From Kineobactrum salinum (lineage in GTDB: Bacteria; Pseudomonadota; Gammaproteobacteria; Pseudomonadales; Halieaceae): 64,000 nucleotides of DNA. Below the pieces are notes generated by a model that was not told the DNA's origin, did no database searches, and worked only from the letters and a program-made list of their open reading frames with translations. The first letter of the stretch is position 1, and each line of letters starts with the position of its first letter. Made by a program: the position numbers and the translations under genes. Location: the NCBI RefSeq assembly GCF_010669285.1, contig NZ_CP048711.1, positions 3,720,001 to 3,784,000 on the forward strand, in the 5' to 3' direction. Below, one piece after another: positions 48,802 through 59,847 of the stretch.

Positions 48802-51755
48802 TTACTGCGGCATTCCCCACCTCGACGTGGCCAGCCATCGTACGACTTCATTCTCGGGCATGGGTTTCCCCATATAGAAGCCCTGCCCGATATCACAGCC
48901 GAACTCTTTCAGTTCGATCCAAATGGCTTCACTCTCAACACCTTCGGCGATAACGGCAAGCTCCATGTCGTGTGCCAGTTTGATGGTGGAACGCACAATG
49001 GCGGCCGCATCCCTGTCCTCCAGCATATCGATAACGAAGCTCTTGTCGATCTTGACGGCAGAGAAGGGGAGCGTTTTCAGGGTTGACAGGGAAGAGTAGC
49101 CGGTACCGAAGTCATCGATGAACACGGGAATCCCCAGGGCACGCAGTCGCAGCAGGCTTGCCCTGGCCTGTTCGACGTTCTCCGCAATGGCATTTTCGGT
49201 CACCTCAACCTCCAGCATGCCGTGCTCCAGCTGCCAGTGGGTGCAGAAACGCTCCAGGCTCTCAAGCAGCCCGGCGTCCTGCAGATTGCGGGGGGAAAGA
49301 TTAATTGCCACCGGCAAGTGAAGACCGCTTTCGCGCCACTGCGCCAGCTGCTGCAATACGGTGTCGAGGACCCAGCTGCTCACGGCGCGGATCATGCCGG
49401 TGCTTTCCGCAACGCCAATGAATACGTCGGGGCGGATCATTCCATCCTTTGGATGAATCCATCGAGCCAGGGCTTCAAAGCCGATTATCCGGCCGGAGGC
49501 CATGGAGATCTTGGGCTGGTAGTAGAGTGTCAATTCGCCTTTCTCCAGCGCACGGTGCAATTTGCCGGCGAGCGCCAGGTGGTAGGATTTCTGCTCGTCA
49601 TATTCGGCGGAGTAGACGGCCTGACCGAGGCTTGAATGCTTCGCCTGCTGCAGCGCGACATCCGCTTGTTGAATCAGGCGCTCCGTGGTCATGGCGTGCT
49701 CTGGAAACAATACGATACCGATACTGGCATTGACGGCGAGAGTAAAGCCGTCGAGGTTGTAAAGTTCGGCCAGGGTCTCGCGCAGATTTACAGCTTTGGC
49801 CGCAGCCGTGTCAGCAGTCGCATCCGGTAGCAATACGGCGAATTCATCGCCTCGGAGTCGGGCGAGGACTTCTCCCTCCGCGAGGGCATTCTGAATCCGC
49901 AGGCCAGTGTCGCTTAAAACCCGGTCGCCGGCCTCGAAGCCCAGGGTGGTATTGATATCACGGAACCGATCTAGGCCAATGATCAACAGCGCAAACGTAC
50001 CCTGGTCGTTGTCTCGGACACGGATATTGGCTTCCAGCAGGTCCTGGAACTGGATATGGTTGGGCAGGCCGGTGAGGGTGTCGTAGAGGGCCAATTTATG
50101 GATTTGCTTCTGCGCGGCCTCATGTTGCTGGCGCAGGCGCAGGGTCTTGATGCCGTAGGCCATGTCCTCCGCCATCTCCTGCAGAATCGCCTGTTCTTCA
50201 GTGTCGAAGGCATCGGGGTCGCCGGAGTAAATGGTAAAGGCACCAAGCGGAGCGCCGGCGCTCTGCAGCGGCAATGAAATCGAGCTGTGGATACCCTGCT
50301 GGCGATTCCGGTCGTGCCACAGGCGATACTTGGGATCGGACTGTAAATTCCTGCCTACATAGGGTTGGCCACTGCGAATCGCGGTGCCGGTGGGTCCCTG
50401 CCCTGCATCGGTCTCGGCCCAGGAAATCTTCAGTTCCTGGAGAAAGGCCGGGTCGACACCCCGCAGCGCAACGGGCACCACAGATCTGTCGGCATCATTT
50501 TCGGCGTAGGCGACCCAGGCGATTGCATAGCCACCCACTTCGACCGCCACCCGGCACATCTCATCCAATAGTTCCCGTTCATCCCGGGCTCGTATCAGTG
50601 CCCGATTGCCGCCACTGAGGGTCTTTAGCGCCCGGTGGCTGCGCACCAATTCGGCATCCTGGGCCAGAATGGTGTCGTATCGGGTTTGCAGTGAATCCGC
50701 CATGGCGTCAAAGGTGGCGGCCAACTGTGCAATTTCCCTGGTGTCCGGGGCGAGTCCCGTGCGCGCACTCAGATTGCCCGCTCTGAGTGCCTCACTGGCA
50801 CGTCCGAGCGCAGCGAGCGGTTGCAACAGCCAGCGATCACTGCCCAACCAGGCGATGATGCCCGCCAGGACCACGACCACCAGGATCAACCACACTTCCC
50901 TGTGGTATAGCCGGTTGAGATCGGCGTAGGCGGTGCCAGAGGGAATGCCGACACTGATATAAGCTTCGCTTTCACTGAAGGCATGAATTGGCGTGAACGC
51001 GTACAGGCGATCACCTCCGAGGTGATCCGCGGTTTCGGCGGTTCCCTCGCGCTGCGCTGCCACAATGTGCTGATGAACGGGCCAGTGTGAGGCTGACCGC
51101 CCAATCAGCTGGCCATCCGGGGGTATCGCGCCAGTACCGTGCCATTGGCACCGATCAGGGTGATGGTAGTGTTGGGGGGTAAATTGATATCAGCCATGTT
51201 CTCGCTCAGCCGGGCGAGATCCAGCGCCGCGAACAGCACGCCGTCCAGCCCATGCCGGGACTCATGGAGTGGAAGGGCGACATTGATGCTGCTCACCCCG
51301 GTAATGCGACCGACCTGATAGTCGCCGACCGCGAATGCCTGTGTGTCCAGCGCGCGCCGAAAATAGCTGCGGTCAGCGAGGTTGGTGCTCGTTGGCAAAG
51401 GCAGTGCGCTGCAGCGTATCGAACCATCCAGATCGACGACACCGAGGTTCGCGTAGTGGGGGTAATTCTGAAGCAGTTTCGCGAGCACCCTGTCACAGCT
51501 GCGGCCCCCAATAAACAGGGTTTCCTGCTCCAGCTGAGCGATCAGGGGTAACAGATTGCGTGCTTCTTCGATATAGCGCAGCTGGGCGTCGCGGGTCACC
51601 TGCGCCAGTGTCAAAGCGTTTTGCTGGGTACGTAGCGCTTCCCGGGCGCGTAGATCGAAAGTGCTGTAGGCCAACACACCGCAAAACAGAGCGATGATTG
51701 TGCACAGCAACAGCAACAGTCGGCCCCGCAATGAGGAGGGCACAACAGACTTCAT
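48802..51755 (-). CDS. Multi-domain GGDEF-EAL sensor with Cache, HAMP and GAF domains (frameshift)
   Basis: About 984 residues after repair. ATG 51755 (AAGGGGGG ribosome site) starts a transmembrane helix (GRLLLLLCTIIALFCGVLAYS) and a periplasmic dCache-like sensor (NLGVVDLDGSIRCSALP, DRSYFRRAL). The frame breaks at the GGGGG run 51119-51123; one added base reads ARYPPDGQLIGRSASHWPV and joins the second frame. Next come a second helix (VWLILVVVVLAGIIAWLG), HAMP, a GAF domain with SGQPYVGRNLQSDPKY, a GGDEF domain reading LRGDEFAV (first Gly replaced by Arg) and an EAL domain with intact GFEALARW and DDFGTGYSSL. More likely a phosphodiesterase than a cyclase, though RGDEF proteins may still be active. 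Confidence 0.9.
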
Positions 51756-52045
51756 GGGTTCCCCCCTTCTTGCTACATGACACACCCAAGGAAGCAAATC
51801 CAGGACAAGCAGCCAATTATTGTTCCGTAGGAGTATCCCATCTTTTCTTCCGAAACAACAGCTTCGGGCCTCCCTGACTAAATCTCAGATCCCGGGATGG
51901 CATGTCATCATTCCAGACCGCTTGAGAGAGCTATACCCCGTCATATGCGCATTCGATACTGGCTAGATTAGCGAGCAGCAGGCATGGATTGACCAAAAAG
52001 GGGCCATTCAGACAAAAGGTGCTTGCGGGACTGGTCGGGGTATGG

Positions 52046-53107
52046 TCAGAAACAGACTGGCGAGTTCAGTGTCCAGGCCAACTCGGTACGGTTTGAAACA
52101 CCGAAGTGGCAGTAAATCTTGCGTATGTGGTCTTTGACGGTATTTTCGCTGATGTTCATTTCCTGGGAAATCAGCTTGTTGGAGTACCCTCGCAACAGGA
52201 GGTCCGTTACGTTCCGCGCCCGCGGGGAGAGAATCTCGAGATCGGTAGTGGTACGCGAGGCCAGCGTGTCGATTGCCACCAGCGAAGTGATGAAACGGGT
52301 ACTGTCGCTAGGTACCACTGAGGTTATGACAGCCGTAGGCCGACCATCGGAAGTCTTGTCTTCTACCACTGTCGCGTGGCTGCGACGCGTTCCCCGTAAC
52401 GCTTTCAGATTGGTGGCGATGGCCTGCATGATCCACGCCTCGGCACCCGCTTGGACAAAACTGTAAGGCAGGCCAGAGAGGATCTGGCCCCCTGAGTCGG
52501 TTTCGAGCACGATTTCCCAGCGGCCCGGGCTTGGGACGGTGGCTGGCGCGGCAGTTTGGTGCCGTGGTTCGACTGTTTCTATCGATTGCTCAATAAAGCT
52601 GGAGATGGCCCGGCTGAACTTCCGGAACTGATCTATTTCATTACTGCTGAACGCCCCCCGCATCCCTCCGCGCGCCAGGTTGATAGTTCCCCTGAGCCGG
52701 TCACCGACCATGATCGGCGCCTGCAGTGAATGGCGTAAGCGCCATTTTTTCATGAGCCGGCAAATGTCTGAGCGCTCCCAGCCAGTTGCGCCGAGTAAAT
52801 GAGACCCCTCCGATATGGTTTTGTGGCGTATCAGGTGGCGCAGTACCTGGTCACGATGACGGTATTCCTCGTACATTTCGATAAACGATTCGTAATTGGA
52901 AGACTCCAGGTGGGAATAGGGCTGCCGCTGTTCATCGAACAGGTAGATACCGAACAAATCAGCACCGCTACTGTGGGGTAGATGGTCAATCAGCCGCCTT
53001 TCGGTCGGTCGCAGCGCAAGGCGACCGGCCTTGTCGTGCAGCCGACAAACCACTTTCAGTAGCGCCTGATCGACCTGAGAGCTGGATATCGTATGCACAG
53101 TATTCAT
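52046..53107 (-). CDS. LuxR-family transcriptional regulator
   Basis: A 353-residue protein. The C-terminal LuxR helix-turn-helix is clear: SPRARNVTDLLLRGYSNKLISQEMNISENTVKDHIRKIYCHF. The first 200 residues form a GAF-like region, possibly a sensor domain, without the autoinducer-binding signature or a receiver Asp. It is encoded downstream of, and in line with, the nitrilase-family gene, and may control the cluster to its right (inference). Confidence 0.9.
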   Translation of the reverse strand: MNTVHTISSSQVDQALLKVVCRLHDKAGRLALRPTERRLIDHLPHSSGADLFGIYLFDEQRQPYSHLESSNYESFIEMYEEYRHRDQVLRHLIRHKTISEGSHLLGATGWERSDICRLMKKWRLRHSLQAPIMVGDRLRGTINLARGGMRGAFSSNEIDQFRKFSRAISSFIEQSIETVEPRHQTAAPATVPSPGRWEIVLETDSGGQILSGLPYSFVQAGAEAWIMQAIATNLKALRGTRRSHATVVEDKTSDGRPTAVITSVVPSDSTRFITSLVAIDTLASRTTTDLEILSPRARNVTDLLLRGYSNKLISQEMNISENTVKDHIRKIYCHFGVSNRTELAWTLNSPVCF

Positions 53108-53194
53108 CCCTATTCGCCGCGACGGAAAATCAGGCTCGCACTGCGGGCAAGCCTGGTTTTCGAAGGAGCGTCCCCCGAGCAGCTGCCGAGCCGG

Positions 53195-54286
53195 TTACTC
53201 CTCCCTCATATAAGCAGGTTTTACCCAGATATCCAAGTCATGCATGCGCCGGATCGCAGCTCTTACCACTTCATCGTTTTCCGCGTGCTTTAATGGCATA
53301 CGGTTCAAACAGCGATTTTGTTCGTACAATACCTGCTCGTAGATCACGCGGAATTGCTCAGTTCTCAGGTCCTTCAGCCAATTACCCCATAGCGATCGGG
53401 CGCGGTATTGGCGCAGCGCTTCAATATCTATAATCCCTCCAGCATAGGAAGCCGTACCGCCGGATTCATGATTAGAGACAAACCTGCCCTGATAGTCGAC
53501 GATCATAGTGTTTCCGCCGAAGGTATCAATAGGAAATTTGCTGTCTTCCATGGGTAGATAAGCGGCCGGATTGGGAGCGATCACATAGGCGGTGTTGTCC
53601 AGAGCGCGTGCGCGGTTCTGTATTTCCCACATCTCATTGGCGACATAGGGCTCTGGGTAGCTGGGCCGGTAAATGATCTCAGCGCCGTTCATGGCCAATC
53701 CTCTTGCGGTTTCCGGGTAGCTCCCCTCCATGCAGATGACGCAGCCGATACGACCGATATCGGTATCCACCACGGGATAGAAGGCATCCAGCCCGGTACC
53801 GTATAGTTCGGTCCATTTATCCCAGACATCGTGCGGCACCGTGGAATGCTCCCGCGCGAAGACCTGAACTTTGTAGTGAGTATGGATGACCTCGCCTTCA
53901 GGGTCGATCACGAACGCGGTATTGAAGAAACGCTTGGGAAATTCCGGGTGACGCGCCTTGGCCTGGGCGATAATATAGGTCTTGAATTCCTTGGCGAGCT
54001 TTCCCAGCGCCTGTGTTTCCTCACCCGGAATATCTATTGCCATATGATCCACGTAGTACTCGTGGTCCCAGTCAAAAATTTCGTCGGTGAATCCCTGCAG
54101 AGCCCCCTCCGGGATGGCGATCAACCGCACCGGCAGGTCGATATTGCTTAGCCATATCGCCGCGTAGCACAGCTCTGAAATATGCTCGATGTTGCGTGCT
54201 ATGTCCGCTCGTTTGTGAGCACCTCGCATGACCGGCTGTATCGCGAGGGCCATATATTGTTCGATCATCTTTGCTCGTTCAGACAT
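53195..54286 (-). CDS. Nitrilase-superfamily carbon-nitrogen hydrolase
   Basis: A 363-residue cytoplasmic enzyme with the Glu-Lys-Cys triad: Glu in LIAIPEGALQG, Lys in THYKVQVFA, and Cys in GCVICMEGSYPE. Members cleave nitriles, amides or carbamoyl groups; the branch cannot be fixed from motifs alone. The long C-terminal part (after YAGGIIDIEALRQYR) is typical of larger amidase-like members. It is divergent from the TonB receptor gene and likely belongs to the same catabolic cluster. Confidence 0.9.
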   Translation of the reverse strand: MSERAKMIEQYMALAIQPVMRGAHKRADIARNIEHISELCYAAIWLSNIDLPVRLIAIPEGALQGFTDEIFDWDHEYYVDHMAIDIPGEETQALGKLAKEFKTYIIAQAKARHPEFPKRFFNTAFVIDPEGEVIHTHYKVQVFAREHSTVPHDVWDKWTELYGTGLDAFYPVVDTDIGRIGCVICMEGSYPETARGLAMNGAEIIYRPSYPEPYVANEMWEIQNRARALDNTAYVIAPNPAAYLPMEDSKFPIDTFGGNTMIVDYQGRFVSNHESGGTASYAGGIIDIEALRQYRARSLWGNWLKDLRTEQFRVIYEQVLYEQNRCLNRMPLKHAENDEVVRAAIRRMHDLDIWVKPAYMREE

Positions 54287-54416
54287 GATGTTTTACCTTC
54301 AATCCAGGATTCTTGAAAAATGCAGCTGGCGGCAGTGGCAGGTGCGTTTTTGCTCAAGCTCATAAGGCTCACCTGACCTTCAGACAATACAAACTTAAGG
54401 GGCTGCACGTCTTCAG

Positions 54417-54440
54417 ACAACCGCCCGAACGGGCGGTTGT
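54417..54440. promoter_or_regulatory. 24-bp perfect palindrome in the nitrilase/TonB receptor gap
   Basis: ACAACCGCCCG-AA-CGGGCGGTTGT: two 11-base arms around AA. It lies 91 bases upstream of the receptor start and 131 bases from the nitrilase start, in a divergent promoter region. The pattern of A/T ends around a GC core resembles TetR-type operators. No T-run follows, so termination is unlikely. Confidence 0.55.
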
Positions 54441-54530
54441 GGCCTGCCTGATGCCGGCATTAAGGTGGCGGTATGGGTCGTAGTCCGGCCCACGTTTATG
54501 GTAGTGAACCGTTCGCAAAGGAGAGTCGCG

Positions 54531-56815
54531 ATGAAAGCCGCTTTGTTCAGGAACTCACTCTGTGCTGGAGGCGTGGCTATAGGCGTCCTAATCGCGACGT
54601 TGCCCGAGGTCGCTCTCGGTCAGGCCAGGTACTCCGCGCAGGATGCGATAGAGGAAGTCATGGTTACTGCCCGGAAAAGGGAAGAGGGGCTACAGGACGC
54701 GCCGATCTCGATAACGGCGGTTACCGGTGACGGTCTGGAGTACCGCGGTGTAGATAAAATAGACGGGCTCGCTGATTTCACCCCGAACCTGACATTTCAG
54801 AGCAATCCGGGGGACGGTGGTTCCAGTGCTTCCGCAGCAATTTATATTCGCGGTGTTGGTCAAAGTGACTTTGCCCCTACCGTGGAGCCGGGCGTCGGGC
54901 TTTATGTGGACGGTGTTTATATTGCTCGTTCGGTGGGAGCTGTTCTGGATCTGGTAGATGTTGAGCGAATAGAGGTACTGCGGGGACCACAGGGAACGCT
55001 CTTTGGCCGAAACACTATCGGCGGTGCGATTAGTGTGACCACTAAGAAACCTGATGAGATATTTTCCGGCTATGTCGATGTGACAGCCGGGACCGACGAC
55101 CGACATGATATAAAGTTGTCGATGAATGTACCCCTGGGCGAAACCCTGTTCTCCAGAGTGAGCCTGGCGTCCTTTAACCGCGACGGGTATGTCATACGCT
55201 CGGCGGATGGTCGCGACCTCGGTGACGACGATACCTTGAGCGGACACCTTGCGTTCCGCTGGCTGGCCAACGAAAATCTCGAACTCAATCTTTCCGTCGA
55301 AGGTTCCAGAGACCGGGAAAATGGCGCGGCCTTGGTAGTGACCGATATTCTTGGTCCGGAGGATCCCGGTTATATGGCATCCTTCATGGCGCTTAATAAT
55401 GTTCTGGCTACAGGCGATCCTGTGAGCTGCTTTTCCGCCGAGAATCTTAATAACCCGGCCTGTTATAACAGCCGGTTTATCGGCGCTGGCGATATGAGGA
55501 ATGACGGTACGGCGCCGCACTTCTCCGATGTTGATTTATGGGGAGTGACGCTTACAGTCGACTGGATGGTTGGCGCCCTGTCGCTGAAGTCCATCACAGC
55601 TTATCGCGATCTCGACTCCACCTTTGCCCGCGATGGTGACGACTCACCGTTGCTTATCGGTAACCTCTACGATGAGCTGGAACAGGACCAATTTACCCAG
55701 GAATTTCAGCTACTCGGCGACCTGTTTGACAGCAGGCTGGAATGGATTCTGGGAGCATTTTATCTTTCGGAAAATGCCAATAATCTTAATCTACTTGAGT
55801 TTACTCCGGCAGATTTCAAAAGTGGCGGAGAAGTGGAAAGTGAATCCCTGGCAGTATTCGGGCAGGTCGATTATGCGTTAACGGATCAATTGAGCCTGAC
55901 GCTGGGATTGCGCTATACCAAGGACGAGAAAACCTTTATCCCCGATCAGGTGATCGAGCGGGTCAATGTACCGTCCTTCATCTTTCCGTTCCCGGCAGGT
56001 ACCCCCATCCTGCCAGCCGTTGAGGCGACCAACAAAATCAACGAAGTGACTCCCATGGTAAATCTATCCTATCAATGGAGCGAGCAATTGATGGCCTACG
56101 CTTCCTATTCGGAGGGTTTTAAATCCGGTGGTTTCACTCAGCGCGTATTCCCGCCTGAGCCTACCATTCCGGCTTTCGATCCGGAGTTTGTCGAGGTGTA
56201 TGAGCTTGGCTTCAAGTTTTCGGCACCGGGGAACCGCCTGCGCATAAACGGCGCTTTGTTCCACACACAGTATGATGATATGCAGATTTTCATCACCAAT
56301 ACGACGCGGGTCGGCCCCTTTATCGAGAATGCCGGTGAAGCCGAGATTAACGGGGGGAGCTGGAGATCTCTGCGATTCCGGCGGCCGGCTGGTTGCTTGA
56401 GGCGGGCGTCGGCTACCTGGATCCCCAATTCAAGAAGCTGGAGCCCGGTGCGGCCATCACACTGGACAACAAGTTTGCCAGGATCTCCGAATGGACTCTT
56501 AATGGCGCTGTCTCCAAAGACATTAACCTCCAGGGTGGGGGAGCGCTGGTGCCGCGCATTGACTGGTCCTACCGCTCGGCTTTCTTTAACAATGCACAGA
56601 ACACACCGCAGCTGGAGCAGGATGGATATCATTTAGTCAACACGAACGTGACTTGGCATTCGCCTGATGAGCGTTATCGCGTTGCTTTGGGTATAAAAAA
56701 CCTTACTGATAAAAAGTATATGATCACTGGATTTTATCAGCCAAATTTTGGTAACTTTGAGTCCCTTTACGCCCGTGAGCGCGAATGGTATTTGTCACTC
56801 CGCTATAATTTTTAG
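54531..56815 (+). CDS. TonB-dependent receptor (frameshift)
   Basis: About 761 residues after repair. ATG 54531 follows AAAGGAGAG and starts a signal peptide (MKAALFRNSLCAGGVAIGVLIATLPEVALG). Next are the TonB box region (IEEVMVTARKREEG), the plug with YIRGVGQSDFAPTVEPGVGLYVDGVYI and VERIEVLRGPQGTLFGRNTIGGAI, and the barrel. The frame breaks at the GGGGGG run 56352-56357; one added G gives EINGGELEISAIPAAGWLLEAGVGY. The protein ends with SLRYNF, the classic outer-membrane signal. It resembles receptors found with aromatic and lignin-compound clusters more than siderophore receptors. Confidence 0.92.
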
Positions 56816-56875
56816 CGCGAGTATAGCCCGAGCGACAGAGTGTGACACTTTAATACAGCCAATAGCTGGTCCAGG

Positions 56876-57628
56876 ATGAAAGGCGAGATGACGATGAATG
56901 ACCTGAAGGGAAAAGTTGCGGTTGTCACAGGGGCCAGTCAAGGGATAGGTCGCGCCATCGCTGCCAAACTATCCTCTCGCGGTGCTCAACTCGTACTTGT
57001 TGATCTACATCGCGCCGATGACACTGCCGCAATGCTAACCCAACCCTCCATGACTATCGAGGCTGATGTATCCAGTCTTGAAGAGTGGCTACGACTTGCC
57101 AACGATGTAGGTGCACAGTTTGGTCGGGCAGATATTGTGGTCAACAATGCCGGAATCTATCCAATGGCAACCATTGATGATCTGGACGCCGATCTATGGG
57201 ATAAAACCATGGCTATCAATCTGAATGCGCATTTCTACAGTGCGAAGGCCTTTGTTCCACTGATGCGACGTCACCAATGGGGGCGTTTTATCAACGTTTC
57301 GTCCAATTCAATTGGGGTTCCCGTGACCGGATTGAGTCACTATATGGCCAGCAAGATGGGAGTTATTGGCTTTGTTAGAGGGTTGGCAAACGATGTCGCC
57401 GAAGACGGCATCACTGTCAATGCCATACTGCCAGCAATTACCAATACGCCAGGAACTTCGGCCTTTCCTGATGACTTCAAGGCCCATATCTGGCAGGGGC
57501 AAGCTATCAAGCGCCTCGCTGAGCCAGAGGATATCGCTGCGCCGGTTGCGTTCTTGGCGAGTGACGATTCAGCATTTATTACCGGCCAGGCGATTGTGAT
57601 CGATGGTGGTCAGTACAAGATTTCGTGA
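56876..57628 (+). CDS. Short-chain dehydrogenase/reductase
   Basis: About 244-250 residues. Classical SDR: VAVVTGASQGIGRAIAAKL (NAD(P) loop TGxxxGIG), VVNNAGIYP, catalytic Ser in INVSSNSIG and Y-x-x-x-K in SHYMASKMG, and a C-terminal SAFITGQAIVIDGGQ. Three ATGs (56876, 56888, 56894) are possible; AGGCGAG precedes the third. It follows the TonB receptor by 60 bases on the same strand, likely in one operon, and oxidises or reduces an alcohol/ketone of the imported compound. Confidence 0.92.
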   Translation: MKGEMTMNDLKGKVAVVTGASQGIGRAIAAKLSSRGAQLVLVDLHRADDTAAMLTQPSMTIEADVSSLEEWLRLANDVGAQFGRADIVVNNAGIYPMATIDDLDADLWDKTMAINLNAHFYSAKAFVPLMRRHQWGRFINVSSNSIGVPVTGLSHYMASKMGVIGFVRGLANDVAEDGITVNAILPAITNTPGTSAFPDDFKAHIWQGQAIKRLAEPEDIAAPVAFLASDDSAFITGQAIVIDGGQYKIS

Positions 57629-57726
57629 GTAATTCAGCCGGCGACCTAAGATCTGGGCCCTGGGTGCAGGGTAGTGGGCTTGCCATCCGTGGCGGCTGCG
57701 CTCCGGTGTAGGCTGCCGCCCAGATA

Positions 57727-59235
57727 TCAGCTGTGACCGAGGTAGGAGTGAAATACGCCCTGCGGGTCGTAGTCTGCACGCAGTTTTTCAAGGCGGTTCC
57801 AGTTGGCGGAGGAGTAACACTGCCGATATCGTTGCGGGTTTCCCCTGCCCTCAACCTCGTTGACATAGTGGCCCGTCGCATACGGGTCCATTTTTGGAAT
57901 TGCGCCCCGCAACCAATCGAAATTGCTCCGGTCGTTCTCCTCGCCGTCCCAGATTGCGTAGCAGCCTACGTAACAGTCTCCGAGTCCGGAAAAACACGCA
58001 TCCGCGCGGCGCGCCAGCTTCATGCCCCATACCGCCAGGATATGGCAGTCTTTTGCCGGCGCGTCGCGGACATGCTCCGCAAGCGCCACCAGCACGTCAC
58101 TGCCACGGTCGGTGAATACATTGTCAACAGCGTACCGCGCCATACGCCCGGCAGAGTCCTCCAGACTGAAATAAGCCGCGTAGAGGTCACCAAAGTCGTA
58201 GGATTGAAACTCCATGTGTTGGACCGCCAGCTCTCGCAGGGGAGAATCTGCGAACAGACGCAGGATTTTTTCCGCGGCTGCTTCCGACTCCTCGAAGGCG
58301 AACGCGGTCAGAAAAAATATTTTCCTCTCACGCGGGGGGAGTTCAGCCGGCGCATGCGGGTTTTCCATCAGCACACCCAGAACCTCCACTCTTTCGTGAA
58401 CACCCGGTGTTTTCCTGATCTTGTCCAGAATCTTCACCGCCTCCTGCAGATCATCGAGGCGGAATATGTAGGAACTCGCCAACACAGCGTCAGGATGCGG
58501 GTACAGGCTGAGGTCGAGCCGGGTAACAACCCCGAAAAAGCCGGGCCCAACGCCCCTGACAGTCCAGTACAGATCCGGGTTTTGGGTAGCTGAGACCTCC
58601 AGGATCTCTCCTTCGGCGGTGATAACCTCCGCACCGACGATTGAAAACGTCGAAACGCCTCCGTGCTGGGGATAGTTCCAGCCTATTCCTCCTCCCATGA
58701 GGAATCCGCTCATGCCGACAGAATCACAGTGGGGGACCGGGAAACTGAAGCCTTTTTTCTGTGCCGCATAAAGCAGTTGCGAGCTTCGTACACCGGGTTC
58801 GATGGAGGCGATGCCATTGTGTGCGTCGATGCGGATCTCAGTCAGGGCAGACAGGTCAATCACCAGACTGTCGTCCCGAAGAGAACTGCCCGTGGAATTA
58901 TGCCCCCCGCTTCTCACGGAAACCTTCATGCCATTGCGGCGGGCGTAGGCGATAGCGGCCCTGACATCCTCGCGATCCGTGGCACGGACGATGACAGCCG
59001 GATACCTGTCGGGCTTCGAGTCATGCCATACCATGGACTGACGCCAGAGCTCATAGTTGTCACTTCCTCTGCCGATCACCCTGCCTTTGAAATCGGGGAC
59101 GGTGATATCCGCTCCTCCCAGGACATCTTCGCTGACAGCGGCCCGCGCGGAACGTAGCGAACCGATCGCACCCAGGGCGGTCATGGCGAGGAAATCCCTT
59201 ACGAGACTGCGGCGAGATTGCGGGTAGTCATTCAT
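57727..59235 (-). CDS. Tat-exported FAD-linked oxidase (berberine-bridge-enzyme-like)
   Basis: 502 residues. Tat leader with SRRSLVRDFLAMTALGAIGSL; PCMH-type FAD-binding domain with VIVRATDREDVRAAIAYARRNGMKVSVRSGGHNSTG (the His is the usual FAD-attachment position), PHCDSVGMSGFLMGGGIGW; and a C-terminal BBE-type end YRQCYSSANWNRLEKLRADYDP. The usual second attachment Cys would be near HCDSVGMSG. Periplasmic, so electrons may go to oxygen or to the cytochrome c encoded just upstream in the same direction. Confidence 0.9.
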   Translation of the reverse strand: MNDYPQSRRSLVRDFLAMTALGAIGSLRSARAAVSEDVLGGADITVPDFKGRVIGRGSDNYELWRQSMVWHDSKPDRYPAVIVRATDREDVRAAIAYARRNGMKVSVRSGGHNSTGSSLRDDSLVIDLSALTEIRIDAHNGIASIEPGVRSSQLLYAAQKKGFSFPVPHCDSVGMSGFLMGGGIGWNYPQHGGVSTFSIVGAEVITAEGEILEVSATQNPDLYWTVRGVGPGFFGVVTRLDLSLYPHPDAVLASSYIFRLDDLQEAVKILDKIRKTPGVHERVEVLGVLMENPHAPAELPPRERKIFFLTAFAFEESEAAAEKILRLFADSPLRELAVQHMEFQSYDFGDLYAAYFSLEDSAGRMARYAVDNVFTDRGSDVLVALAEHVRDAPAKDCHILAVWGMKLARRADACFSGLGDCYVGCYAIWDGEENDRSNFDWLRGAIPKMDPYATGHYVNEVEGRGNPQRYRQCYSSANWNRLEKLRADYDPQGVFHSYLGHS

Positions 59236-59263
59236 TGTAGATCTGTCCTTCTACAGGTTTGGC

Positions 59264-59586
59264 TCATTCGGTGCCCAGACCGGCATAGAATTTCACGATG
59301 TATTCAATGTCCTCATCGCTGAGTTCGCGTGCCATTCTGGACATGTTCGGCGCGAGCCTGTCTCCGGAGCGAAACGCTTTCAATTGTGTTTCGAGATAGG
59401 CTGCTTTCTGCCCTCTCAGATTCGGGTAGGAGGGCGCCTTGCCTATGCCGTCCGCACCGTGGCAGGCGACACAGGTCTGGAGCTTTTCCCGGGCTGCGGG
59501 CCGGCATCACTGGCCTGTACGATGACGCTCGATAATGGCAATAGCGCCCCGGTTAGCCCCATGATCGCGAAAACCAGTTTTTTCAT
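59264..59586 (-). CDS. Small class-I cytochrome c (frameshift; easily missed)
   Basis: A 107-residue protein once a base is added near 59488-59490. ATG 59586 gives a signal peptide (MKKLVFAIMGLTGALLP...). The second frame carries CVACHGADGIG, the heme site, then APSYPNLRGQKAAYLETQL and LAPNMSRMARELSDEDI, the cytochrome c553-type order with Met in the axial position; the end is KFYAGLGTE. It lies 28 bases upstream of the Tat FAD oxidase on the same strand, a pairing typical of periplasmic flavoprotein dehydrogenases. Without the repair no intact open frame covers it. Confidence 0.85.
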
Positions 59587-59847
59587 TGAACTTCCTCAAA
59601 CCAGTAAATACTGGTCCCACTGCTGTTTAGCCAATGATTCGCTCCCGCTGTTAACGGAAGCCCAACAGCTGTCGGGGATTTTGGCGCCCGCGCTGCTTGC
59701 CTGATCCGGAGACTATCTTCACCGGCACATCCACTGCTAACCTTTTTGCGCAGGGCCAGCCCGAAACCGCAGCGGATTGCAATTTGGGGTTCAATTGAGC
59801 ACTATCACATAATGGTCGTGGACTGCGACACAGGATGGAAACATCTA

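Noticed and set aside
57640-57726. Possible terminator or hairpin-repeat relic between the SDR and FAD oxidase genes
   Set aside because: Only a 5-bp stem (CCCTG/CAGGG) is visible, with no T-run and no match to the 52-base apex.
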